A program made the position numbers and the translations under genes. A model generated the notes under the pieces. It searched no databases. It was not told where the DNA came from and saw nothing but the letters and a program-made list of their open reading frames with translations. 64,000 bases of DNA from Candidatus Binataceae bacterium. GTDB lineage: Bacteria; Desulfobacterota; Binatia; Binatales; Binataceae. The DNA is taken from the NCBI GenBank assembly GCA_035508495.1, contig DATJMX010000013.1, positions 22,041 to 86,040 of the forward strand. The letters are read 5' to 3'. How positions within the stretch are numbered: the stretch's first letter is position 1; each line of letters opens with the position of its first letter. This document shows, piece by piece, positions 34,390 through 42,273 of the stretch.

Positions 34390-35133
34390 CTAGCTGTAGC
34401 GGCGTCCCGCCGTCGCGTCGGGAATCGGGATATCGAGCTTTGTTAGCAGGTTGTTGACCTCGGCCGTGAAGTCGTCGCGCATCTGCTCGTTGGTGCGTTT
34501 GCGCAGGCCCCATCGCACGTAATCGAACTGCCGCTTCGATCCCGAATTGCCGAACATGTCGAGCCCGGCCGGATACCATCTCGCCAGATGCTTGATCAGC
34601 AGCGCGCGGCCGCGGTCGCCCTCGCGCTGAATGTAGCGCCGCATCAAGCGATAACCGAGCGCGGCATGCCCGAGTTCCTCGCGATGCACACGGTCGGCAA
34701 TTTTCGCCAGCGGCTCGTAGCTGCATCCGACCCATTCGCCGCCCATGTAGGCGCCCTGGCGATCGGCGAAGAAACTGAACAGGCCGTACTCGATCCAGTC
34801 CTCAGCCTGGTCGCGCAGCTCGAAGATATAGATCGGCATCGGAGTCGCCATAAACTTCGCGTCAACATTGGTGCCGAGGTCCTCGAGCAGCTTCATCCAG
34901 TAGCTGGCATGACGCACCTCGTCGGACCAGAACGCGGCGTACTCCGCCTTGTCCTCGGGCGTCGGTGCCATCGCGAGCGGCTTCATCAGCGTGCGCTCGG
35001 GCGCGAGCATGTATTCGGATTCGATCCGCGACTGGATCGAGAGCATCCTGACGAGCAGATCCTTGTAGTCCGGCGGCAGGCCCTCAGGACTCGTGAATTT
35101 GATCGGACTGGTTTCGCTCACCTGCTGACTCAT
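34390..35133 (-). CDS. PaaA/PaaC-like ferritin-fold diiron protein
   Basis: A 247-residue four-helix-bundle protein. Two E-x2-H motifs are visible, DEVRHASYW (Glu72/His75) and EELGHAALGY (Glu153/His156). Further Glu candidates (near 38-40 and 115) complete a carboxylate-bridged diiron site like that of the phenylacetyl-CoA epoxidase PaaA/PaaC family. The other PaaBCDE subunits are not here, so it may work alone or with a distant reductase. It lies between the BadH-like SDR and tetR in one operon, which suggests oxygenation of a CoA-activated acid (inference). Confidence 0.8.
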   Translation of the reverse strand: MSQQVSETSPIKFTSPEGLPPDYKDLLVRMLSIQSRIESEYMLAPERTLMKPLAMAPTPEDKAEYAAFWSDEVRHASYWMKLLEDLGTNVDAKFMATPMPIYIFELRDQAEDWIEYGLFSFFADRQGAYMGGEWVGCSYEPLAKIADRVHREELGHAALGYRLMRRYIQREGDRGRALLIKHLARWYPAGLDMFGNSGSKRQFDYVRWGLRKRTNEQMRDDFTAEVNNLLTKLDIPIPDATAGRRYS

Positions 35134-35208
35134 GAACCCACCTTGGGCGACTACCTCGTTCTGAACTATCGTTCAGATATCACCTGCAATGCGCGCGGGC
35201 AACACGGT

Positions 35209-35988
35209 TTATCCCACCATCGTAAGCCCGCCGCTCACGCTGATGACCTGGCCGGTTGCGAAGTCGGCGTCCGATGAGGCGAAGAACGCGACCGCGCCCG
35301 CGAGATCTTCGGGCTGGCCAAGACGGCGCATCGGAATACCTTTCGCCATCGCGTTCAGCACGCCTTCGCGGCCAGCCATGGCAGCGCGAAGAAGGTTGGT
35401 CTCCGTGGGCCCGGGGCATACGACGTTGACGTTGATTTGATTGCGCGCGAGCTCGCGCGCGATCGTTTTCGAAAAGCCGATGATCGCGGCTTTGCATCCC
35501 GCATACACCGATTCGCCGGTCGAACCGACGCGGCCCGCATCCGACGCGATCGATACGATCTTGCCGCCTGCGCCGCGCGATTGCATGCGCGGCACGATCG
35601 CCTTGCACAGGTTCAAAACACCGCGGTAGTTGATCGCGATCACCTTGTCCCAAAACTCCGGCGTCGTATCGACGAAAGGCTTGAGCTCGTCCCACCCGGC
35701 GTTGTTGACGAGGATGTCGATCGGACCCAGCTCGCGTTCGACGCGGTCGGCAGCCGCGACGGCGTCGTCGAGGCTTGTGACATCGAGCTTCACGCCGATC
35801 GCGCGCCCGCCCTGGCTCGTGATCTCGGCCGCAGTTTTCCGCGCTGCATCGGTCTGGATATCCGCGATCGCGATAGCTGCGCCTTCGGAGCCGAGCCGTA
35901 GCGCGATCGCGCGCCCGATGCCATTGGCGCCGCCGGTGACGATCGCGACCCTGCCTTCGAGCCGTCTGCTAACTAGTTGTGTTGCCAT
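35209..35988 (-). CDS. BadH-like SDR (2-hydroxycyclohexanecarboxyl-CoA dehydrogenase type)
   Basis: Classical SDR of 259 residues. Motifs are TGGANGIGRAIA, NNAGWDELKPF, SIASDAGRVGSTGESVYAGCK and VNVVCPGPTETNLL. The NNAGWD segment and the SDAxRVGSxGExVYAxCK stretch are the pattern I associate with BadH of cyclohexanecarboxylate degradation, so a 2-hydroxyacyl-CoA substrate is plausible. It is the second gene of a minus-strand operon and starts 12 bases after the preceding SDR gene. Confidence 0.88.
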   Translation of the reverse strand: MATQLVSRRLEGRVAIVTGGANGIGRAIALRLGSEGAAIAIADIQTDAARKTAAEITSQGGRAIGVKLDVTSLDDAVAAADRVERELGPIDILVNNAGWDELKPFVDTTPEFWDKVIAINYRGVLNLCKAIVPRMQSRGAGGKIVSIASDAGRVGSTGESVYAGCKAAIIGFSKTIARELARNQINVNVVCPGPTETNLLRAAMAGREGVLNAMAKGIPMRRLGQPEDLAGAVAFFASSDADFATGQVISVSGGLTMVG

Positions 35989-36000
35989 GATGACCTTCCC

Positions 36001-36756
36001 TCAGCTCGCGACCCATCCGCCGTCGATGATAAACGGGGCGCCGCTCGCGAATGTCGCCTCATCGCTCGCGAGGAAAAGCGCGGTGCGCGCGACCTCCTCG
36101 GCAGTGCCCACGCGGCCGAATACGGAGCTGCGTTCGATGAACTGCGGACGGATTCCGGCGGGTCCCGTGATGCGATCGACCATCGGAGTGTGAATCACCC
36201 CGGGACAGATACAATTGACCCTGATGTTGTAGCGGCCGTATTCGATCGCGCCGACGCGCGTGAGCGCGATGACGCCGGCCTTGGCCGCGCAATATGCCGC
36301 CGCGCCCTTGATTCCGACCAGGCCCGCTACCGACGCGGTGTTGATAATCGCGCCGCCGCCGCGATCGATCAGGCGGGGCAGGGCGTATTTCATCCCGAGC
36401 CACACGCCGCGCAGGTTGATCGCGATCACCTTGTCGAACGCTTCTTCGCTGAGCTGCGCGAGAAAACCCGACTCGCCTTCGATTCCGGCGTTGTTGTAGA
36501 TGACATCGAGGCCGCCGAAGTCGCGCACCGCCGCATCTACCATCGCGCGCGCGTCCTCGGAGTTCGACACATCCGCGCGCATCGAGATCGCCTTGCCGCC
36601 CGCGCTCTTCACGAGCTGCGCCGTTTCAGCGGCCGCCTCGCCATTGATGTCGACGGCCGCGACGAGCGCGCCTTCCTCGGCGAAAATCTTTGACGCCGCC
36701 CGTCCCATCCCGGAGCCGGCGCCGGTTATCAACGCAACTTTTCCTTTCAGTCTCAT
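36001..36756 (-). CDS. SDR-family oxidoreductase
   Basis: Classical SDR of 251 residues from the ATG at 36756; a GTG two codons upstream is possible. Motifs are TGAGSGMGRAASKIF, NNAGIEGESG, NTASVAGLVG with the catalytic Ser and YCAAKAG with Tyr/Lys. It uses NAD(P)H for alcohol/ketone conversion; an acidic residue after strand 2 (AVDING) suggests NAD+. It is the first gene of the operon running leftwards to about 31.2 kb. Another SDR is divergently encoded 143 bases away. Confidence 0.9.
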   Translation of the reverse strand: MRLKGKVALITGAGSGMGRAASKIFAEEGALVAAVDINGEAAAETAQLVKSAGGKAISMRADVSNSEDARAMVDAAVRDFGGLDVIYNNAGIEGESGFLAQLSEEAFDKVIAINLRGVWLGMKYALPRLIDRGGGAIINTASVAGLVGIKGAAAYCAAKAGVIALTRVGAIEYGRYNIRVNCICPGVIHTPMVDRITGPAGIRPQFIERSSVFGRVGTAEEVARTALFLASDEATFASGAPFIIDGGWVAS

Positions 36757-36899
36757 TTTCACACTCGCATCGCGAAGTTGATCCCAGCTCGGCGAGCGTA
36801 GCGCATCCCCAAGCCGATGCGGTAGCGATTTTACAAACGGCCCGCGGCCTGCTACCGAGCGGATGGCGCCGCATCGACGCGGACGCGACGGAGACAGCG

Positions 36900-37703
36900 A
36901 TGATGGAGTTCAACGGCAAGGCTGGATTGGTGACAGGCGCGGGCTCGGGAATCGGACGGGCCACGGCGATCGGGTTTGCGAAGCGCGGCGGCGCGATCGC
37001 AGTCGCGGATATCAACGGCGACAATGCCGAGAAGGTCGCGGGCGAGATTCGCGCCGCGGGTGGCAAGGCGATCGCGATCGTCGCCGACGTGACGCGCGGC
37101 GCGGATATCGAGATGATGATCACGCGGGCGCATCGCGAGTTCGGCCGCCTCGACTTCCTGCACAACAATGCGTTTGGAATGCCAGCCGCGCAGACGAGTA
37201 CGACAGTCTCGTCGCGACTTGCTGACGTTGACGACAGCGTCTGGAGTTCGATGATCGACGTGGGGCTTACAGCGGTCTTCCGCGCGATGAAAGTCGTGAT
37301 TCCGATCATGCGCGCGCAGCGCAGTGGCGCGATCGTCAATACCGCGTCGATCTCCGGACTGCGCGCCGATTACGGAATCGCCGCCTACAACGCGGCCAAG
37401 GCTGGTGTGATCAATCTCACGCGCGTAGCGGCGGTCGAATACGCGCGCGACGGTATTCGCGCCAACTGCATCTGCCCGGGTGCAATCAACACTCCGCTGC
37501 TCGCGCCCGCGCTCGAGCAACCGGGCTTCGCTGCGGCTTTCAACCAGGCGATTCCGATGGGGCGGCTGGGCCAGCCGGAGGAGATGGCCAACGTGGTGCT
37601 GTTCCTCGCTTCCGATCTCGCGTCGTTTGTGACGGGCGCCGCGTTCGTCGCCGACGGAGGTCAGACGGCAAAGACCGGCAGCCCGTCATTCATGCCCGAG
37701 TGA
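36900..37703 (+). CDS. SDR-family oxidoreductase
   Basis: Classical SDR of 267 residues; adjacent ATGs at 36900 and 36903. Motifs are TGAGSGIGRATAIGF, ADING (NAD-type acidic residue), NNAFGMPAAQ, NTASISGLRA and YNAAKAG. The C-terminus QTAKTGSPSFMPE is longer than usual. The divergent position from two other SDRs suggests local duplication within a pathway handling several hydroxyacyl intermediates. Substrate unknown. Confidence 0.9.
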   Translation: MMEFNGKAGLVTGAGSGIGRATAIGFAKRGGAIAVADINGDNAEKVAGEIRAAGGKAIAIVADVTRGADIEMMITRAHREFGRLDFLHNNAFGMPAAQTSTTVSSRLADVDDSVWSSMIDVGLTAVFRAMKVVIPIMRAQRSGAIVNTASISGLRADYGIAAYNAAKAGVINLTRVAAVEYARDGIRANCICPGAINTPLLAPALEQPGFAAAFNQAIPMGRLGQPEEMANVVLFLASDLASFVTGAAFVADGGQTAKTGSPSFMPE

Positions 37704-37709
37704 TGTCGG

Positions 37710-38552
37710 TCAGTTTCGCGAAGCCATCAACTTGTTAGCTTCGGGATAGCTGACGGCATCGCCCAGAGCGGAGTAGGTGCCGCTCGTCAGCACCTCATTC
37801 GCGATGCGTCGCGTCACGGACAGTGCGGAAAGCGTGATCGCGGTGCCGAGGCTGAGCCGTGCAACGCCAAGCTTCGCGAGTTCGGCGACGGTTGGAATGC
37901 CGGGACGGAAGATCAGGTTCATCGGCCCATTGATCGAGCGAACGGCACGCGCGATTTCGTCGTTGCCGTTCAGACCGAGCGGGAACAGGCTGTCAGCGCC
38001 AGCCTCGCGAAAAGCGTTGGCGCGGCGAATCGCTTCGGCGAGAAGCGCTTCGCGCTCGCCCTTCATCGCAATCAGGGCGTCGGTGCGGGCGTTGATCACG
38101 AGCGGAACACCGGTGGCGTCGCCGGCAGCGCGTGCAGCTTTGACGCGGGTGACGGCGGTCTCGAGATCATAGAGCGGCTGCGCGGGATCGCCGGTCGAAT
38201 CTTCGAGATTTATGCCCACGGCCCCCGCCTCGATGATCTGACTAACTGTTTGACCAACTTCACCCGCAGTCGTGCCAAAGCCCGACTCGATATCGGCGCT
38301 CAGCGGCACATCGATAACGCGCGTGATTCGCGCGATGGCGTTGACGATTTCCTCGCGCGGTGCGTATTCGCCATCGGGATAGCCGAGTGAGAAAGCCACG
38401 CCGGCGCTCGTGGTCGCGATTGCGTGCGCACCGGCTTCTTCGATGAATCGCGCGCTCATGGCGTCCCATGCGTTGGGCAGCACGAGCACTCGCGAGCGGT
38501 CATGCATCGCGCGAAACGCCTGGGCCTTCGCGCGCTGAGCGTCTTTCGTCAT
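37710..38552 (-). CDS. Isocitrate lyase/PEP mutase-superfamily enzyme
   Basis: A 280-residue (alpha/beta)8 enzyme of the PEP phosphonomutase/2-methylisocitrate lyase superfamily. LPNAWDAMSARFIEEAGAHA, SADIESGFG (metal site), INLEDSTG and INARTDAL are the family motifs. The KKCGH-type loop of true isocitrate lyase is not seen, so it is probably a carboxyvinyl-carboxyphosphonate mutase-like or oxaloacetate/acylpyruvate-type lyase. It converges with the SDR gene, with six bases between. Confidence 0.87.
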   Translation of the reverse strand: MTKDAQRAKAQAFRAMHDRSRVLVLPNAWDAMSARFIEEAGAHAIATTSAGVAFSLGYPDGEYAPREEIVNAIARITRVIDVPLSADIESGFGTTAGEVGQTVSQIIEAGAVGINLEDSTGDPAQPLYDLETAVTRVKAARAAGDATGVPLVINARTDALIAMKGEREALLAEAIRRANAFREAGADSLFPLGLNGNDEIARAVRSINGPMNLIFRPGIPTVAELAKLGVARLSLGTAITLSALSVTRRIANEVLTSGTYSALGDAVSYPEANKLMASRN

Positions 38553-38624
38553 GTGAATCTCCGATACGTGCAGTTGGCGTTCGGTTGGTTCAACCCCGCA
38601 CGCCCCAATTTGTGAAATACGCGA

Positions 38625-41600
38625 TTAATGAAAATCATGCGAGGGCGGAATTGTTCCGGGCAAATGAATTTCCGCGAAGCGGCGCGCGCGAATCGCGGTG
38701 ACGCCGTCGACCTGTTGCAGCACACCCTCGGCGAGCAGGATTCCGGCGCTGCGTAGCAGCAGGCGATGCTTCTGAAACAGGTCGGGCGTGACGATCAGAT
38801 TTGCGATGCCGGTTTCATCTTCAAGCGTGATGAACAGGAAGCCCTTCGCGGTGCCGGGGCGCTGGCGCACGATAACGACGCCGGCGGTTTTGACCCACGA
38901 CTCGTGGCGCGCATGGGGGAGCTCCTCGGCGCTCAGCACGCCGCGCACTTTCAGCTTGGCGCGTAGATAGGTCATCAGATGTGGCCCGGCGGTGACGCCG
39001 GTTGCGGCGTAGTCGGCGAGCGTTTCGTCGAGCGGTCCCATCGCGGGGAGATTGGACTGCGCCGGTTGGGGGCGTGCGCGCGCGAGCAGGCTTTGCGGAT
39101 CGCGCTCGAGCGCCGCGGCGTTCCACAGCGCATTGCGGCGCGTGCCGCCGAAGGCGGCAAACGCGCCGGCGTATGCGAGGGCGTCCAGCTCGCGGCGGTT
39201 GAGGCCGACGCGAGCCGAAAAGTCGGCAATCGAATCGAAGGCGCGCGTATCGCGCGCCGCTTCGATTCGACTGCCGACTTCCTCGCGCAGGCCCGCGACG
39301 TAACGCAGGCCGAGCCGCAGCGCGTGGCGCTGCGGCCCGGCCTGCGGCGGTGCGGCTTGATGCTCTCCCGCAGGGAGAGCATCGGATGGCGTCGCGGCGA
39401 GCGCAGCTCGCCGTGACCCGGGCGCGCCTGCGGCGCGTCCGGCAGTGCCTCCCCCTGACCAGGGAGAGGCCGGCGCGCGCAGCGCGCGCGCCGGCTGAGG
39501 GTTGACTGCGGGTTGTGGAACAGCACCTGTGCGTGGAGGTTCGGATGCATCACCTCTCCCTCGCCCTCTCCTAGGATAAGGAGAGGGGGCAGACGGAGAA
39601 GGAGAGGGAGCAGAATCAGACGGCGAGGGGACGCACTCTACCGTGCATCTCCAGTTGGACTTCGTCACATCAACCGGCAGAATCGACGCGCCGTGGCGCT
39701 CGGCGTCTTTCACCAGCGTCGAGGGATGATAGAAGCCCATCGGATAGCAGTTCAGCATCGCGGCGAAAAACGCCGCCGGATGATGATACTTCAGGTACGC
39801 CGACGCGTATGCGATCAGCGCGAAGCTCGCCGCGTGCGATTCCGGGAAACCATAGAGCGCGAACGACGTGATCGATCGCACGATATCGTCGGCGACCGTG
39901 CCGCTCATGCCCTTGCGCGCCATTCCGGCGCGCAGCCGCTCCTCGATTTTTTCCATCCGCTCGACGGAGCGCTTGAAGCCCATCGCGCGACGCAGCTCCT
40001 CGGCCTCGCCGCCGCTGAAACCCGCCGCAGTCATCGCGATTCGTAGCAACTGTTCCTGGAAAAGCGGGACGCCCAGCGTGCGGCGCAGGATCGGTTCGAG
40101 CGAAGGATGCGCATACTCAACGGGTGCGCGTTTGTTGCGGCGATCCAGATACGGATGCACCATCTTGCCGACGATCGGCCCCGGACGAATGATCGCGACT
40201 TCGACGACCAGGTCGTAGAACTTCTCCGGCTTCATCCGCGGCAGCGTCGCCATCTGCGCGCGACTCTCAATCTGGAAAACTCCGACAGTGTCGGCGCGCC
40301 GCATCATCGCATACACATCGGGATCGTCCGGCGGCAGATGCGCGAGATCGATCTCGACGCCCTCGTGCTCGCGAATAATTGGAATCGCCTCTTCGAGCGC
40401 CGCCAGCATCCCAAGTCCGAGCAGATCGATCTTTATAATCCCGAGGTCGGCGCAATCGTCCTTGTCCCATTGCACGACGACGCGCCCCGGCATCGAGGCC
40501 GGCTCGAGCGGAACGATCTCGTCGAGCGGCTGCGCCGCGATCACCATGCCGCCGCTATGCTGCCCGAGATGGCGCGGCAGGCTCTGGATACGCCGCACCA
40601 GATCGACGAGCTGCAGGATTCGCGGCGCTTCGGCATCGACGCCGCCGCGCTTCAAGAGAGGCACGAGGTCGTCGTGACGATCGCGGAACTCGTAAACCTG
40701 GTTGAGCTTGGCGAGGCGATCGACCTGCTCGGGCGCGAAGCCCAGCACCTTGCCGATCTCGCGCACGGCGCTGCGCGTGCGATACGTGATCACGTTCGCG
40801 GTCATCGCGGCGCCGCGCTCGCCGTAGCGGCGATATACGTATTGGATTGCCTGCTCGCGCTGCTCGCCGCTCGGCAGGTCGAGATCGATATCGGGCCACT
40901 CGCCGCGTTCCTCCGACAGGAAGCGCTCGAACAGGAGTTCCATCTTGACCGCATCGACGGCCGTGATCGCGAGCGCATAGCAGACCGCGCTGTTGGCGGC
41001 CGAGCCGCGGCCCTGCACCATGATTCGGTTTTCACGGCAGAACTGGACGATGTCCCAGACGATGAGGAAGTAGCCGGCGAGCTTGAGGCGTGCGATGACT
41101 TCGAGTTCATGCTCGAGCTGGCGGCGCGTGCGATCGTCGAGCGCGTTGCCCCAGCGGTCGCGCGCGCCCGCGTATGTGAGTACTCGCAGATAGCTGTCGG
41201 GCGTTTCTCCCGGCGGCAGCGGGTAGTCGGGAAAGCGATAGCCCATGTCGGTGAGCCTGAAGGCGCATCGCTCGGCGATCGCGCGCGTAGCGGCGACAGC
41301 CTTGGGCAAATCGCGGAACAGCTCGGTCATTTCGACGCGCGATTTCAGGTGGCGCTGGTTGTTGACCCATAGTGAACGTCCGGCTTCCTCGAGCGTCGTG
41401 CCGAGCCGGATACAGGTAAGAGCGTCGAGCAGCTCGCGATCGGCGCCGCCGTGGCATACGTCGTTGGTGGCCGTGATCGGAAGCTTCGCTGCCGCGGCGA
41501 GCGCCGCGAGACGGCGATTCAGCCGCTCCTCGGCCGCATCGAGATGCCGCTGCAGGTCGACGTAGAGATTCCCTTTGCCGAAGATCGCGCCGAGCCGATC

Positions 41601-42074
41601 GGCCATCGGCAGCGGATCGGCGCCCCGCACGAGCATCCGCGCGAGCGGGCTCATCGCGCCGCCAGCGAGGCAGATGAGGCCCGGGCCGAAGCGCTCCAGC
41701 TCGTCGAGCGTGATGCGGCTTTCGCCCTTGGCGGGATAGACGGGCGGCTTGCCGCTGCCCTCGTTGAGGACGCGGAGCTTGGAGTTGGTAATCATCCGGC
41801 AGAGGTTGCGATAGCGCTCGCGGTCGGGAACGAGGACGTAGAGGCGCGAGTTGTCATCGAGGGTCAGCTCGGCGCCGACGATCGCGTGGATACCGGCACT
41901 TTTGGCGCCCTGGAAAAAACGCGGCTGCCCGTACATACCATCGCGATCGCCGAGTGCGAGGGCGGGATAGCCGAGCTCGGCGGCGCGCGCGGCGAGATCC
42001 TCGGGCGTGGTCGCGCCTTCGAGGAAGCTGAAGGAGCTGCGCGTGCGCAGTTCGATATAGTCGGACGACGGCAC
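38625..42074 (-). CDS. dnaE2: Error-prone DNA polymerase DnaE2/ImuC with in-frame repeat insert
   Basis: C-family translesion DNA polymerase of the ImuABC mutasome, 1149 residues with a GTG start. The N-terminal PHP domain begins YIELRTRSSFSFLEGAT. The polymerase active site includes GRGSAANSAVCYAL and PDIDLDLPSGEQREQAIQYV. HxH and OB domains follow. At residues about 815-905, between NWRCTVE and HALRLGLRYVAGL, lies a Pro/Ser/Arg/Ala-rich segment encoded by a palindromic repeat; the flanks are normally almost adjacent in this family. The frame stays open through the insert. It lies 199 bases downstream of imuB. Confidence 0.95.
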   Translation of the reverse strand: MPSSDYIELRTRSSFSFLEGATTPEDLAARAAELGYPALALGDRDGMYGQPRFFQGAKSAGIHAIVGAELTLDDNSRLYVLVPDRERYRNLCRMITNSKLRVLNEGSGKPPVYPAKGESRITLDELERFGPGLICLAGGAMSPLARMLVRGADPLPMADRLGAIFGKGNLYVDLQRHLDAAEERLNRRLAALAAAAKLPITATNDVCHGGADRELLDALTCIRLGTTLEEAGRSLWVNNQRHLKSRVEMTELFRDLPKAVAATRAIAERCAFRLTDMGYRFPDYPLPPGETPDSYLRVLTYAGARDRWGNALDDRTRRQLEHELEVIARLKLAGYFLIVWDIVQFCRENRIMVQGRGSAANSAVCYALAITAVDAVKMELLFERFLSEERGEWPDIDLDLPSGEQREQAIQYVYRRYGERGAAMTANVITYRTRSAVREIGKVLGFAPEQVDRLAKLNQVYEFRDRHDDLVPLLKRGGVDAEAPRILQLVDLVRRIQSLPRHLGQHSGGMVIAAQPLDEIVPLEPASMPGRVVVQWDKDDCADLGIIKIDLLGLGMLAALEEAIPIIREHEGVEIDLAHLPPDDPDVYAMMRRADTVGVFQIESRAQMATLPRMKPEKFYDLVVEVAIIRPGPIVGKMVHPYLDRRNKRAPVEYAHPSLEPILRRTLGVPLFQEQLLRIAMTAAGFSGGEAEELRRAMGFKRSVERMEKIEERLRAGMARKGMSGTVADDIVRSITSFALYGFPESHAASFALIAYASAYLKYHHPAAFFAAMLNCYPMGFYHPSTLVKDAERHGASILPVDVTKSNWRCTVECVPSPSDSAPSPSPSAPSPYPRRGRGRGDASEPPRTGAVPQPAVNPQPARALRAPASPWSGGGTAGRAAGAPGSRRAALAATPSDALPAGEHQAAPPQAGPQRHALRLGLRYVAGLREEVGSRIEAARDTRAFDSIADFSARVGLNRRELDALAYAGAFAAFGGTRRNALWNAAALERDPQSLLARARPQPAQSNLPAMGPLDETLADYAATGVTAGPHLMTYLRAKLKVRGVLSAEELPHARHESWVKTAGVVIVRQRPGTAKGFLFITLEDETGIANLIVTPDLFQKHRLLLRSAGILLAEGVLQQVDGVTAIRARRFAEIHLPGTIPPSHDFH
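39353..39625. repeat. CCTCTCCC-family repeat inside dnaE2 (copy 3)
   Basis: It contains several nested hairpins: TGCTCTCCCGCAGGGAGAGCA, CCCCCTGACCAGGGAGAGG with a CG-rich palindrome, and CCCTCTCCTAGGATAAGGAG with a GAGGG tail. Its right half is closely similar to the copy in imuB (shared GCAGACGGAGAAGGAGAGGG-type end). It is oriented so that the minus strand encodes the PSPSPSAPSPYPRRGRGRG peptide in DnaE2. Confidence 0.88.
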
Positions 42075-42217
42075 GATTATTCAGTTCGCATGTGATGTTT
42101 CACGTGAAACATTGATAATTCAGGGATGAACTATTCATCCTTGTTTGAATCGACGAAGTATGTATTCGAGTGAGATTTCATATTGCTATTGCTCATGACC
42201 GCTCCCGGCTTTTGATT

Positions 42218-42244
42218 CCCTCTCCCTGACCGGGAGGGTTTTTT
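42218..42244 (+). terminator. Hairpin with T-run between imuB and dnaE2
   Basis: CCCTCTCCC pairs with GGGAGGG around a TGACC-type loop and is followed by six T on the plus strand. It looks like an intrinsic terminator for plus-strand transcription, yet no plus-strand gene ends here. It may be a truncated copy of the CCTCTCCC repeat family. On the minus strand no T-run follows, so imuB-dnaE2 cotranscription is not clearly blocked. Confidence 0.45.
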
Positions 42245-42273
42245 CGGAGTGGATGCTTCGTGATAACTAGTCA

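Noticed and set aside
39353..39625. Possible CRISPR-like array from repeated CTCTCC words
   Set aside because: The repeats are palindromic, uneven in length and lack unique spacers of constant size.
40107..41372. 421-codon plus-strand frame
   Set aside because: It is antisense to dnaE2, which has intact polymerase motifs.
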